Positions 43,379 to 51,461 of a stretch of 64,000 bases of DNA are shown one piece after another; within the stretch, counting starts at the first letter, position 1, and every line of letters begins with the position of its first letter. Origin of the DNA: Micromonospora sp. C28SCA-DRY-2 (GTDB taxonomy: Bacteria; Actinomycetota; Actinomycetes; Mycobacteriales; Micromonosporaceae). The stretch is taken from the NCBI RefSeq assembly GCF_030519475.1, contig NZ_JAUMKD010000009.1, forward strand, positions 1-64,000. The letters run 5' to 3'. The translations under genes and the position numbers were made by a program. The notes under the pieces are model-generated. The model did not search any database. It was not told where the DNA came from and saw only the letters and a list, made by a program, of their open reading frames with translations.

Positions 43379-43708
43379 GTGACCCCGATGCGCGAGCCGA
43401 CGTTCCTCATCCTCACCGCGCTCGCCGCCGGCCCACGGCACGGCTACGGCCTCATCCAGGAGGTCGCCGCCCTCTCCGAGCAGCGCGTCACGCTGCTGCC
43501 CGGCACCCTCTACGCCGCCCTCGACCGGCTCAGCGCGCAGGGGCTGGTCGCCCCGGACCGCGAGGAGACCGTCGACGGGCGGCTGCGCCGCTACTACCGG
43601 CTCACCCCGGACGGCGTCTCCGCCCTCGACGCCGAGACCGCCCGGTTGCGGCAGCTCACCACCGCCGCCGAGGCCCGGCTGCGCCCGCTCCGCGCCCGTA
43701 CCGCCTGA
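43379..43708 (+). CDS. PadR-family transcriptional regulator
   Basis: A 109-residue repressor: MREPTFLILTALAAGPRHGYGLIQEV, then LLPGTLYAALDRLSAQGLVAPDREETVDGRLRRYYRLTPDG, the winged helix with the PadR-specific wing, and a short helical C-terminus (subfamily s1). The GTG at 43379 (VTPMREPTF) is chosen from the promoter position; ATGs at 43367 and 43388 are in frame. It is followed 28 bp later by the membrane protein gene, in the usual regulator-plus-membrane-protein pairing. Confidence 0.88.
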   Translation: MTPMREPTFLILTALAAGPRHGYGLIQEVAALSEQRVTLLPGTLYAALDRLSAQGLVAPDREETVDGRLRRYYRLTPDGVSALDAETARLRQLTTAAEARLRPLRARTA

Positions 43709-43736
43709 CCCGCGCCACCTTCCCGAAGGGACGGCC

Positions 43737-44840
43737 ATGCCGCCGACCGGCGACCCGCTCGCCCGCCGCTACCGGCGGCTGCTCTGGTGCCACCCGCGCG
43801 CCTACCGCCGCGCCCGCGGGGAGGAGATGGTCGGCGTGCTGCTGGACGGCGCACCGCCCGGCCGCACCCGGCCGACCCTGCGGGAGGCGGTCGACCTGCT
43901 CCGGCACGGTCTGCGCTGCCGGCTCGGCCGCCCGGCCAGCCGTACGGTGGGCGTCTGGGCGACCCTCGCGGCCGTCATCTGCGGGCTGTTCACCGGGGCC
44001 GCCGCCACCCGGGTCGCCTGGGAGACCTCCCGCCCGCAGCCCGACCGGGCCGAGGCCGCCGCGCTCTTCGCCGACGTGTTCCCCGGCCACCGGCTCGGCG
44101 ACGTCGAGCCCGCGACGGCGCTGTTCACCTTCTACAGCCAGCCGCTGCGGCTGCGTAACCTCGACCAGGTGCTCCTCGGTGACGGCGGCGAGTACCAGCA
44201 GGGCGAGACGCTGCTCAGCGCGGCCGGCGCACCGCCCACGCCGGCCGGGCGGATGCTCACCGACACCGAGCGGCGGCTCCGGGAGGCCGGCTGGCAGGTG
44301 TACGAGCCGATGGTCAGCGGGGACTCCGGCTGCACCGACAAGTGGTGCGCCTCCATCGTCCGGTTCACCGAGACCACCATCCTGGCCCGCCGCGGCGACA
44401 CCGCGCTGCGGGTGACGATCACCTCGCCACCGCAGGGCGTGAGCAGCTATCTGCTGGTCAGCGTGAACCGGACCGCACCGCCCGCCGTGCTGCCCGCCGG
44501 CCTGCTCGGTGGCCTGCTCGGCGCCGGTCTCGGCTGGCTGGCCTTCGGGTGGGCGAGCCGGCGCACCGACGCCGGGCACCCGGCCGGCGGTGTGGTCACC
44601 GCTCTCTTCGGAGTGAGCATGCTCCTGTGGTGGTCACCCGCCCTGCTGACCGTCCCGCACCTGCTCGGCCACCACCTCGACGAGCCGCACCCGAGCTGGC
44701 ACCCGCTGTGGGAATGGCTCGGGCAACCCGCGCTCGCGCTGTTCTTCGTGGGCGGCGCGCTCTGCGCGCTGCTCGGGTTGGCACTGGCCGCCCTGCCCCG
44801 CCACGCCGCCGACCCGCTGCCCACCGCCGCGGCGGGCTGA
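43737..44840 (+). CDS. Membrane protein co-encoded with PadR regulator
   Basis: A 367-residue protein with one transmembrane helix at about 70-92 (VGVWATLAAVICGLFTGAAA), a soluble outer domain of roughly 150 residues containing two Cys near SGCTDKWCAS, and three C-terminal helices (about 245-355). The N-terminal cytoplasmic segment (RRYRRLLWCHPRAYRRARGEEMVGVLLDGAPPGRTRPTLREAVDLLRHGLRCRLG) is the conserved region often found beside PadR regulators in Micromonosporaceae. AAGGGACGG precedes the ATG. Role unknown. Confidence 0.78.
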   Translation: MPPTGDPLARRYRRLLWCHPRAYRRARGEEMVGVLLDGAPPGRTRPTLREAVDLLRHGLRCRLGRPASRTVGVWATLAAVICGLFTGAAATRVAWETSRPQPDRAEAAALFADVFPGHRLGDVEPATALFTFYSQPLRLRNLDQVLLGDGGEYQQGETLLSAAGAPPTPAGRMLTDTERRLREAGWQVYEPMVSGDSGCTDKWCASIVRFTETTILARRGDTALRVTITSPPQGVSSYLLVSVNRTAPPAVLPAGLLGGLLGAGLGWLAFGWASRRTDAGHPAGGVVTALFGVSMLLWWSPALLTVPHLLGHHLDEPHPSWHPLWEWLGQPALALFFVGGALCALLGLALAALPRHAADPLPTAAAG

Positions 44841-44911
44841 CCGCCGGCGGAAACCCGGTGGGCGGCGGCACCCGACGGCGCGACCGGCCCGGTGAACCAG
44901 TCGGCGGCGGT

Positions 44912-46135
44912 TCAGCTCGACAGGTCGGCGGCGCGGTCCAGCAGGGCGCGCCGCTCGGACTCCGCCCGGCACATCGCCGCGGCCCGCCGGAACAGCGCCG
45001 CCGCCCGCTCGCGGTCCCCCCGGCGGGCGGTCAGCTCGGCCTCCGCCGCCACGGCCGGCGGGTAGCCGTCCAGCGCCCCGCCGGCCCGGGCCTCGGCCAG
45101 CAGCGCGAGCCCGGCCGCCGGCCCGTGCGCGAAGCCGTGCGCCACCGCGCGGTTCAGCCCGATCACCGGTGACGGCTGGATCCGGGCGAGTTCGTCGTAC
45201 GCCCGGGCGATGGCCGGCCAGTCGGTGGCCGCGGCGGAGGCGGCGGTGGCGTGGCAGGCGGCGATCCGGGCCTGGAGGGCGTACGGGCCGGCCGGGCGCG
45301 CCCGGGCCAGGAGGTCGACGGCCTCGGCGATCGCGGCGTGGTCCCAGCGGGAGCGGTCCTGCCGGTCGAGGGTGAGCAGGTTGCCGTCGGCGTCCCGCCG
45401 GGCGTCGCGGCGGGAGTGCTGCAACAGGAAGAGCGCGAGCAGCGCGGCGACCTCGGGCTGGTCGGGCATCAGCCGGACGAGCAGGCGGGCCAGCCGGATC
45501 GCCTCGTCGGCGAGGGCGGGCTCGCCGTCGGCGTCGTAGCCCCGGGTGAAGAGCAGGTAGAGCACGGCGAGCACGCCCGGGAGCCGCTCGGCGAGCATCG
45601 GGCCGGTCGGCACCCGGTACGGGATCCCGGCGGTGGCGATCCGGGTCTTCGCCCGGGTCAGCCGCCGGGTCATCGTCGCCTCGCTGACCAGCAGGGCGCG
45701 CGCGATGTCGGCGGTCGGTACGCCGCAGACGACGCGCAGCGTCAGCGCCACCCGGGCGTCCAGCGACAGCGCCGGATGGCAGCAGGTGAAGACGAGCCGG
45801 AGCCGGTCGTCCACGATCTCCTCCCCGGTCGCGGGCTCCGGGCCGGCGAGCCGGAGCAGCGCCAGCTCGGCCAGCTTGCGGCGTTCGACGGAGGCCCGGC
45901 GTAGCACGTCCAGCGCGCGGTTGCGGGCCACGGTCATCAGCCAGCCGCCCGGGTTGGCCGGCACGCCGTCGCCGGGCCACCGTTCCAGGGCGAGCGCGAG
46001 CGCCTCCTGGGCGCAGTCCTCGGCCAGCGTCCAGTCCCCGGTCACCCGGATCAGCGCGGCGACGATCCGGGCGTACGAGTCGGCGCAGGCGGCCGCGACG
46101 GCGTCCCCCGTCGCGGCCGCCGACGGGTCAGTCAC
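44912..46135 (-). CDS. ECF sigma factor, ECF42-like with long C-terminal extension
   Basis: 407 residues. Sigma region 2 (about 15-85: YARIVAALIRVTGDWTLAEDCAQEALALALERWP, NPGGWLMTVARNRALDVLRR) and region 4 (about 115-175: LRVVCGVPTADIARALLVSEATMTRRLTRAKTRI) are followed by a ~200-residue helical extension with TPR-like repeats. This, and the overlapping DGPF-protein gene directly upstream, define the ECF42 group, which lacks a classic anti-sigma factor. The extension is needed for activity in studied members. Start overlaps the DGPF gene by 8 bp, so the pair is one operon. Confidence 0.93.
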   Translation of the reverse strand: MTDPSAAATGDAVAAACADSYARIVAALIRVTGDWTLAEDCAQEALALALERWPGDGVPANPGGWLMTVARNRALDVLRRASVERRKLAELALLRLAGPEPATGEEIVDDRLRLVFTCCHPALSLDARVALTLRVVCGVPTADIARALLVSEATMTRRLTRAKTRIATAGIPYRVPTGPMLAERLPGVLAVLYLLFTRGYDADGEPALADEAIRLARLLVRLMPDQPEVAALLALFLLQHSRRDARRDADGNLLTLDRQDRSRWDHAAIAEAVDLLARARPAGPYALQARIAACHATAASAAATDWPAIARAYDELARIQPSPVIGLNRAVAHGFAHGPAAGLALLAEARAGGALDGYPPAVAAEAELTARRGDRERAAALFRRAAAMCRAESERRALLDRAADLSS

Positions 46136-46475
46136 CCGGCTGGTCGGCCAGGTCGGCGAACGGGCGCAGCTCGATCCGGCCCGCCCGGGCCATCGGGTGG
46201 GTGCGCGCCACCTCGATCGCCTCGTCCAGGTCGGCGCACTCCAGCAGGTCGAAGCCCACGATAACCTCCTTGGTCTCGGTGAACGGACCGTCGGACACCA
46301 GCAGTTCGCCGTTGCGCACCCGGACGGTGGTGGCCGCCGACGTCTCGGCCAGCACGTCGCCGGTCAGCCGGCGGCCACGGGCGTCGTTCTCGGCCACCCA
46401 CGCCTCGATGTCGGGCCAGTTCTCCCGGTCGGTGTCCGGCTCGGTGTCGCTGCAGACGAACATCATGTACTTCAT
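46128..46475 (-). CDS. YCII/DGPF-domain protein
   Basis: A 115-residue small protein: MKYMMFVCSDTE..., with the DGPF signature in LLVSDGPFTETKEVIVGFDLLECADLDEAIEVARTHP. DGPF proteins are the constant partners of ECF42 sigma factors, but their role is unclear; a ferredoxin-like fold with possible ligand binding is expected. AGGGAG is 8 nt upstream of the ATG. First gene of the operon with the sigma factor. Confidence 0.93.
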   Translation of the reverse strand: MKYMMFVCSDTEPDTDRENWPDIEAWVAENDARGRRLTGDVLAETSAATTVRVRNGELLVSDGPFTETKEVIVGFDLLECADLDEAIEVARTHPMARAGRIELRPFADLADQPGD

Positions 46476-46702
46476 CTCGGCACTCCCTGGTCGGCGATTC
46501 TCACCAGGGTGACGAACGGGCGGCCCGCTACCGGACCGCACCGGTCAAGACTTTCCGCCGACGCCGCCGGGGGTCGCCTGGCGCGGCCGGAACCGGATGG
46601 GGCAAGCTGGGTGGGAACGCGACTGGCGGCACGGGGATGGCACCAACCATCGGGGAGCTCGCCGTGGGAGTCGACCGCCTGGGCACCCACGTTGGGGGAG
46701 CC

Positions 46703-47599
46703 ATGCCCATCGCCGACGACACCGCCGTGATCCCGCACACCGCCCGGCTGCTCTCCGGCAAGCCGCTCGCCGACAAGGTCTTCGCCGAGGTGGCCGACCG
46801 GGTGTCCCGGCTGCGCCGGGCCGGCGTCGTGCCCGCGCTCGCGACCGTGCTGGTCGGTGACGACGACGCCAGCGCCGGCTACATCCGGATCAAGCAGCGC
46901 CAGGCGGCGGAGCTGGACTTCGAGTCGCCGCACACCCACCTGCCCGCGGACGCCACGCAGGAGGACCTGCACCGGGTGATCGCCGGCTACAACGCCGACC
47001 CGGGGGTGCACGGGCTGCTCGTGCAGTACCCCGTCCCGGCCCACCTGGACTACGACCGGGCGTTGCAGAGCGTCGACCCGGACAAGGACGTCGACGGGAT
47101 GCACCCGCTCAACATCGGGCGGCTGGCGCTCGGGCTGCCCGGCCCGCTGCCCTGCACGCCGGCCGGCATCGAGGCGCTGCTGGCCCACTACGAGATCCCC
47201 GTCGCCGGGCGCGAGGTGGTCATCCTCGGCCGGGGCGCGACGCTCGGCCGGCCGCTGTCGATCATGCTGGCGCAGAAGCGGCCCACCGCCAACGCGGCGG
47301 TCACCGTCGTGCACACCGGCGTGCCGGACTGGGACCGCTACACCCGCCGCGCCGACATCCTGGTCGCCGCCGCCGGCGTACCCGGGATCATCCAGCCCGA
47401 GCACGTCAAGCCCGGCGCGGTGGTGATCGGGGCCGGCGTCCGCTACGAGGGCCGCCGGCTGCTGCCGGACGTCGACGAGTCGTGCGCCGAGGTGGCCAGC
47501 GCGATCACGCCCCGGGTGGGCGGGGTCGGCCCGACCACGGTGGCGATGCTCTTCCGCAACGCCGTCGACGCCGCCGAACGGCTGAGCGGACGCGGCTGA
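46703..47599 (+). CDS. folD: Bifunctional methylenetetrahydrofolate dehydrogenase/cyclohydrolase
   Basis: A 298-residue FolD that interconverts 5,10-methylene- and 10-formyl-tetrahydrofolate using NADP. The catalytic Lys lies in YIRIKQRQAAELDF, followed by VQYPVPAHLDYDRALQSVDPDKDVDGMHPLNIG and PCTPAGIEALL; the Rossmann motif is VVILGRGATLGRP with GVGPTTVAMLF at the C-terminus. Two starts are possible: ATG 46703 with GGGGGAG close by, giving usual family length, or ATG 46637 with a 22-residue extension. Confidence 0.93.
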   Translation: MPIADDTAVIPHTARLLSGKPLADKVFAEVADRVSRLRRAGVVPALATVLVGDDDASAGYIRIKQRQAAELDFESPHTHLPADATQEDLHRVIAGYNADPGVHGLLVQYPVPAHLDYDRALQSVDPDKDVDGMHPLNIGRLALGLPGPLPCTPAGIEALLAHYEIPVAGREVVILGRGATLGRPLSIMLAQKRPTANAAVTVVHTGVPDWDRYTRRADILVAAAGVPGIIQPEHVKPGAVVIGAGVRYEGRRLLPDVDESCAEVASAITPRVGGVGPTTVAMLFRNAVDAAERLSGRG

Positions 47600-47613
47600 G
47601 CCGCCGGGTTCCC

Positions 47614-47641
47614 GCCGGCCGTCCCGCCCGGGACGGCCGGC
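47614..47641 (+). terminator. Terminator after folD
   Basis: A perfect 12-bp stem (GCCGGCCGTCCC and complement) with a GCCC loop, 14 bp after the stop. Confidence 0.75.
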
Positions 47642-47687
47642 CGGGTTCGTGCTTGCCGCATGCCGGGATGCGGGTATGGACGGTGGC

Positions 47688-48062
47688 ATGGGAGATCGAC
47701 CTCGGCTGACGCTGACCGCCACCGTGCTGGACTCGCCCGACGCCCGGGAACTGGCCGGGTTCTACGAACGCCTGTTCGGCTGGTCGCGGGACGACGACGA
47801 ACCGGACTGGGTCACGCTGCGCGCCCCGGGCGGCGGCGCCGGCCTGTCGTTCCAGACCGAGCCGAACTACGTACGACCGGTGTGGCCGGCCGGTCCGGGG
47901 GACCCGCAGATGATGGTCCACCTCGACATCCAGGTCGACGACCTGGCGGCGGCCTCGGCCCACGCCGTCGCCGCCGGGGCCACCCTGGCGGACTTCCAAC
48001 CCCAGGACGACGTACGGGTGCACCTCGACCCGGCCGGCCACCCCTTCTGCCTCTACCTCTGA
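47688..48062 (+). CDS. VOC/glyoxalase superfamily protein
   Basis: A 124-residue single VOC-fold protein: LTATVLDSPDARELAGFYERLFGWS at the start, PQMMVHLDIQVDDLAAASAHAVAAGATL in the middle and VHLDPAGHPFCLYL at the end. These are the beta-alpha-beta-beta-beta units with possible metal ligands His and Glu reduced to H in MVHLDIQV and HPFCLYL. Probably a dioxygenase-like, lyase-like or binding protein; substrate unknown. The ATG at 47688 is supported by TTGCCG-N16-TATGGA ending 7 nt before it; ATG 47676 is an alternative. Confidence 0.83.
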   Translation: MGDRPRLTLTATVLDSPDARELAGFYERLFGWSRDDDEPDWVTLRAPGGGAGLSFQTEPNYVRPVWPAGPGDPQMMVHLDIQVDDLAAASAHAVAAGATLADFQPQDDVRVHLDPAGHPFCLYL

Positions 48063-48073
48063 GCGGGCGCCGA

Positions 48074-48105
48074 ACCCGGACCGGCGCCGGCGCGTCGGTC
48101 CGGGT
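48074..48105. terminator. Hairpin between convergent genes
   Basis: ACCCGGACCG (48074-48083) pairs with CGGTCCGGGT (48096-48105) between the VOC gene and the SRPBCC operon. Confidence 0.55.
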
Positions 48106-48118
48106 CGGGCCGTCGGGA

Positions 48119-48562
48119 TCAGTGCCAGTCGCTGATCGCGACGTCGTCCGGCGCCGGCCGGCCGCGCCCGGTCTCGACGAGCTCCTTGAGACTCATCAGG
48201 AACGTCGCCCACTTGGTGCTGCAGTGGCGCATGAACTCGACCGGCTCGCGCCAGCCCTCGTGGGTGAACTGGACGATGGTGTACTCGCCACGCTGGTCCA
48301 GGCGCCAGTCGATCTCGGTGCCGAGCCATTCCGCCGGGCCGTCGGTGACCCGCCACCGTACGTGGCCGGCGGGATCGAGTTCCAGGACGTCCATGTCGAA
48401 GCCTCCGACGTCGCCGAACCGGAACGCCAGCCGCCCGCCGACCTCGCTCTTGCCCGTGGTGTCGGTCGTCCACCACCCGGCGATGCCCTCGGGAGTTGCC
48501 ACCGCCCGGTAGACGTCGTCGAGCGGCGCGACGACGCCGACCCGGTGCAGGATGTCGACCAT
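48119..48562 (-). CDS. SRPBCC (AHSA1-like) protein, third gene of ArsR operon
   Basis: A 147-residue START/AHSA1-type ligand-binding fold: VDILHRVGVVAPLDDVYRAVATPEGIAGWWTTDTTGKSEVGGRLAFRFG..., with the conserved WWT and a C-terminal helix (HCSTKWATFLMSLKELVE). These proteins enclose a hydrophobic ligand; here the ligand is unknown. The ATG at 48562 follows the ArsR stop by 1 bp and has GAGGAG upstream. It is distantly related to the first gene of the operon. Confidence 0.88.
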   Translation of the reverse strand: MVDILHRVGVVAPLDDVYRAVATPEGIAGWWTTDTTGKSEVGGRLAFRFGDVGGFDMDVLELDPAGHVRWRVTDGPAEWLGTEIDWRLDQRGEYTIVQFTHEGWREPVEFMRHCSTKWATFLMSLKELVETGRGRPAPDDVAISDWH

Positions 48563-48563
48563 C

Positions 48564-48914
48564 TCAGTCTCCTCGGTTGTTGTCGCGGCTGCGGTCGATC
48601 GCCTCGGCGATCCGCTTGATCCGGCGGAGTCGGGCGTCCCAGGTGGCACCCACCGCCGACAACTGGGCGACAGCCCGGGCGAGCTGCGCCTCGTCGACCT
48701 GGTAGCGACGCTCGCGACCGGCCGGCGTGCCGTGCACCAGACCGACCCGGTCCAGGACGGCCAGGTGCTTCGAGACGGCCTGGCGGGTGACGGGTAGTCG
48801 CTCGCTCAGCGACGTGGCCGTGCCCGGCCCTCCGGCGAGCAAAAGATCGATCATCGTACGCCGGATGGGGTCGCCGACCGCCGACCACAGGTCGTCGTCG
48901 ATCGCTGTGCTCAT
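48564..48914 (-). CDS. ArsR-family transcriptional regulator
   Basis: A 116-residue winged helix: MSTAIDDDLWSAVGDPIRRTMIDLLLAGGPGTATSLSERLPVTRQAVSKHLAVLDRVGLVHGTPAGRERRYQVD. The recognition helix TRQAVSKHLAVL is typical, but no ELCVCDL-type metal-binding Cys are present, so it is the non-metal class commonly paired with SRPBCC proteins. Its start overlaps the preceding SRPBCC gene by 4 bp (ATGA). It is the likely ligand of the two CGCAACC-N3-GGTTGCG operators upstream of the operon. Confidence 0.9.
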   Translation of the reverse strand: MSTAIDDDLWSAVGDPIRRTMIDLLLAGGPGTATSLSERLPVTRQAVSKHLAVLDRVGLVHGTPAGRERRYQVDEAQLARAVAQLSAVGATWDARLRRIKRIAEAIDRSRDNNRGD

Positions 48915-49369
48915 GACGTGGCGACCAGCCGCGTGACGTACGTGCCGAGCCTGGCGAGGTAGTGGTCCCAACCGGTCTCGTGGTCGCGGTACTGCGCCTC
49001 CAGCTGAGCGATCTCCCAGCCCATCTCCCGGAACCCGGTCTCGGTCATGCGGACCCGGGTGCCCCCACCGGCCGGGACCAGGTCGAAGGTGACGAACAAC
49101 GAGTTCCCGGAGCGGTCCGGGTCCGAGTAGCACCACCGGAAGGAGAACCGCTTCGGCGGGTCGACCTCGACGACGGCGAGGGCGACGGTCGTCGTCTCGC
49201 CGGTCTCCGCGTCGCGCCAGACCAACTCGCCGGGAGCGCCGGCGACCGGCTCGAACCGCGCGTCGTCGGGCCACCACTCCCGCATGTGCTCGGGCCGACT
49301 GATCACCTCGAAGACCACCTCGGGTGCCGCGTCGACCTGGATGTCGCGCTCGATGGATCCGTACTCCAT
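48911..49369 (-). CDS. SRPBCC (AHSA1-like) protein, first gene of ArsR operon
   Basis: A 152-residue AHSA1-type protein: MEYGSIERDIQVDAAPEVVFEVISRPEHMREWWPDDARFEPVAGAPGELVWRD... and a C-terminal helix ending YLARLGTYVTRLVATS. The fold forms a hydrophobic ligand pocket. The ATG at 49369 is preferred to an upstream form from 49447 because that extension would run through the operators and promoter. Operon order: this gene, arsR, second SRPBCC gene. Confidence 0.88.
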   Translation of the reverse strand: MEYGSIERDIQVDAAPEVVFEVISRPEHMREWWPDDARFEPVAGAPGELVWRDAETGETTTVALAVVEVDPPKRFSFRWCYSDPDRSGNSLFVTFDLVPAGGGTRVRMTETGFREMGWEIAQLEAQYRDHETGWDHYLARLGTYVTRLVATS

Positions 49370-49383
49370 GTCTGCCAACCTTT

Positions 49384-49444
49384 CGCAACCTTTGGTTGCG
49401 TCAACCCTACCCAGCAGCCTCCCGACACGCAACCTTCGGTTGCG
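49384..49444 (-). promoter_or_regulatory. Dual palindromic ArsR operators and promoter
   Basis: Two identical-armed 17-bp palindromes, CGCAACC-N3-GGTTGCG, occur at 49384-49400 (TTT centre) and 49428-49444 (TTC centre), 44 bp apart, about four helical turns. Reading leftward, TTGCGT (49427-49432, inside the distal palindrome) and TAGGGT (49404-49409) form a -35/-10 with a 17-bp spacer, so the sites cover the -35 and the start point. A clear autorepression design. Confidence 0.85.
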
Positions 49445-49647
49445 CATCGGGGTCCTGTGCGGATGCGGCGCGCTCGGCGGGGGGCGGGTCGCGGTGTCCG
49501 ATATTCAGTCCCGGGATCACTCCGGGGACCTACCAGTGCCCGCCCCCCGTAGCCGCGCTGTCCCACCTGGGTTGCTCTGACCGGCCACCTGCGGCGCACC
49601 CTAGCCGGCGGGTACGGCACACGATGGCCCGACGTAACATGCGCGAA

Positions 49648-50853
49648 GTGACCACAGGGACCGCCGACGAGGGCATCCATCCATTCCGCATCGACATCCC
49701 GCAGAGCGATCTGGACGATCTGCACGAGCGTCTCGACCGCACCCGCTGGCCCGACGAACTGCCGGGCGTGGGATGGGCGTACGGCGTCCCGCGCGACTAC
49801 CTCAGGGAGCTCGTGCACTACTGGCGCCACGGGTACGACTGGCGCGCCGCGGAGGCCGAGCTGAACCAGTGGCCGCAGTTCGTCACCACCATCGACGGTG
49901 CGACGGTTCACTTCGCTCACCTCCGGTCGCCCGAACCGGATGCCACTCCGCTGCTCATGACGCACGGCTGGCCCGGGTCGATCGTCGAGTTCGCCGGGAT
50001 CGTCGGCCCGCTCACCGACCCCCGCGCGCACGGTGGCGACCCCGCGGACGCGTTCCACCTGGTGCTCCCGAGCATCCCGGGATTCGGCCTGTCGGGGCCG
50101 ACGAGGCAGACCGGCTGGGAGTTCAAGCGGGTCGCCGCGGCGTTCGCGGTGTTGATGGAACGGCTTGGCTACCAGCGGTACGGGGTGCAGGGCGGTGACT
50201 GGGGATCGATCATCTCCCGAGAGCTGGGCCGTACCCGACCCGACCGGGTCGTCGGCGTACATCTCAACCTGCTGCCCAACTCGTTCCAGCCCGAGGAACC
50301 CGACCCCGGCGAGTTGGCGGCGCTGAGCCCGACCGAGCGCGAGCGCACGGTGGCCTCCTGGGAACGCCTCAAGACCTGGAGCCGCGAGCGTCAGGGATAC
50401 GCCGACATCCAGGCCACCCGGCCGCAGACGCTGGCGTACGGCCTGACCGACTCACCGGTCGGCCAACTGGCCTGGATCGTGGAGAAGTTCAAGGAGTGGA
50501 CGGACTCCGCGGACCGCCCGGAGGACGCCGTCGACCGCGACCAGATGCTCACCAACGTGATGCTCTACTGGCTGACCGGCACGGCCGGATCGTCCGCCCG
50601 CATCTACTACGAGCGGGCGCACGCCGACTACTGGGGCAAGCCCCCCGAACCGTCGACGGCACCGACCGCGCTGGCCGTCTTCCCGCAGGACAACTTCATT
50701 CCCCTACGACACATCGCGGACCGCACGAACCACATCGTGCAATGGACGGAGTACGACCGGGGCGGGCACTTCGCGGCGATGGAGGTACCGGAACTCCTGG
50801 TCGGGGACGTCCGGATGTTCTTCCGGAAGCTCCGCGAGGGCGTCCCCGACTGA
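49648..50853 (+). CDS. Epoxide hydrolase, EHN family, second copy
   Basis: A 401-residue paralogue of the 3377-4513 enzyme with the same architecture: EHN domain beginning HPFRIDIPQSDLDDLHERLDRTRWPDELPG, oxyanion motif HGWPGS (about 106), nucleophile Asp184 in GGDWGS and C-terminal His374 in GGHFAA. The GTG at 49648 is chosen because TAACAT lies 7 nt upstream and the resulting N-terminus (VTTGTADEGIHPF) matches the paralogue (MTATDIRPF); ATG 49624 is an alternative. It stands alone, without a TetR partner, next to a MerR/MFS pair. Confidence 0.9.
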   Translation: MTTGTADEGIHPFRIDIPQSDLDDLHERLDRTRWPDELPGVGWAYGVPRDYLRELVHYWRHGYDWRAAEAELNQWPQFVTTIDGATVHFAHLRSPEPDATPLLMTHGWPGSIVEFAGIVGPLTDPRAHGGDPADAFHLVLPSIPGFGLSGPTRQTGWEFKRVAAAFAVLMERLGYQRYGVQGGDWGSIISRELGRTRPDRVVGVHLNLLPNSFQPEEPDPGELAALSPTERERTVASWERLKTWSRERQGYADIQATRPQTLAYGLTDSPVGQLAWIVEKFKEWTDSADRPEDAVDRDQMLTNVMLYWLTGTAGSSARIYYERAHADYWGKPPEPSTAPTALAVFPQDNFIPLRHIADRTNHIVQWTEYDRGGHFAAMEVPELLVGDVRMFFRKLREGVPD

Positions 50854-50863
50854 CATTGTCAGC

Positions 50864-50887
50864 GCTCCGGCCGGCCGGTCCCGGAGC
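50864..50887. terminator. Weak hairpin between convergent genes
   Basis: GCTCCGG (50864-50870) and CCGGAGC (50881-50887) with a GC-rich 10-nt loop after the second epoxide hydrolase. Confidence 0.4.
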
Positions 50888-50997
50888 CGGCGCAAACCCG
50901 CTGCGTCGGCCGCCCCGGTCGTCACCAGTTGGTCACCCGGCCCGGGAGTCAGACCGTTCAGGCGGAACGTTGCGCCGGCGGGCCTACTCCGTACGGA

Positions 50998-51396
50998 TCA
51001 CGGCGTTGTAGACGCTTCCGGGGCGGCGTCTGGGCGCTTGTCGCCCCGCACTGCGTCGAGGTAGTCAGCTATCGCATCCCTGTTGCGGACCAGGCACTCG
51101 ATACGTTCGGTCATTCGGTCGCGTTCGTCTTCGAGCGTGGCGATCATTTCCGGGGTCGCATCAGAGAAGTGGATGACCCGGGGCTTGTTCAGGCATGGGA
51201 GGATCTGCTTGATGATCCGGGTCGGCAGTCCCGCATCGAGCAGCCCCCTGATCTGCAAAATCCGGTCCACGAGCGACTCGTCGTACGCACGGTAGCCGTT
51301 GGCGCAGCGGCTAGGGAAAATCAACCCCTGCTCCTCGTAGTAGCGCAGCAGCCGCCGAGGCGTACCGGTGCGCTCCGACAGTTCTCCGATACGCAT
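50998..51396 (-). CDS. MerR-family transcriptional regulator
   Basis: A 132-residue protein: MRIGELSERTGTPRRLLRYYEEQGLIFPSRCANGYRAYDESLVDRILQIRGLLDAGLPTRIIKQILPCL, a canonical MerR winged helix, then a coiled coil (about 85-115) and a short tail without metal-binding Cys clusters. It resembles drug- or aldehyde-responsive MerR regulators. ATG 51396 has GAGGG upstream. It is divergent from an MFS exporter across a 65-bp gap holding a 22-bp perfect palindrome, its probable operator. Confidence 0.9.
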   Translation of the reverse strand: MRIGELSERTGTPRRLLRYYEEQGLIFPSRCANGYRAYDESLVDRILQIRGLLDAGLPTRIIKQILPCLNKPRVIHFSDATPEMIATLEDERDRMTERIECLVRNRDAIADYLDAVRGDKRPDAAPEASTTP

Positions 51397-51424
51397 GTGA
51401 CTACCCTCATACATGTTCGCGTTG

Positions 51425-51446
51425 ACCATCACATCGATGTGATGGT
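51425..51446. promoter_or_regulatory. 22-bp perfect palindrome between merR and MFS genes
   Basis: Half-site ACCATCACATC followed immediately by its complement; no gap. It sits just after TTGACC (51422-51427), which could be a -35 for the exporter gene. This fits a MerR-type operator lying within a promoter. Confidence 0.75.
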
Positions 51447-51461
51447 TCGAGCATACGCACC

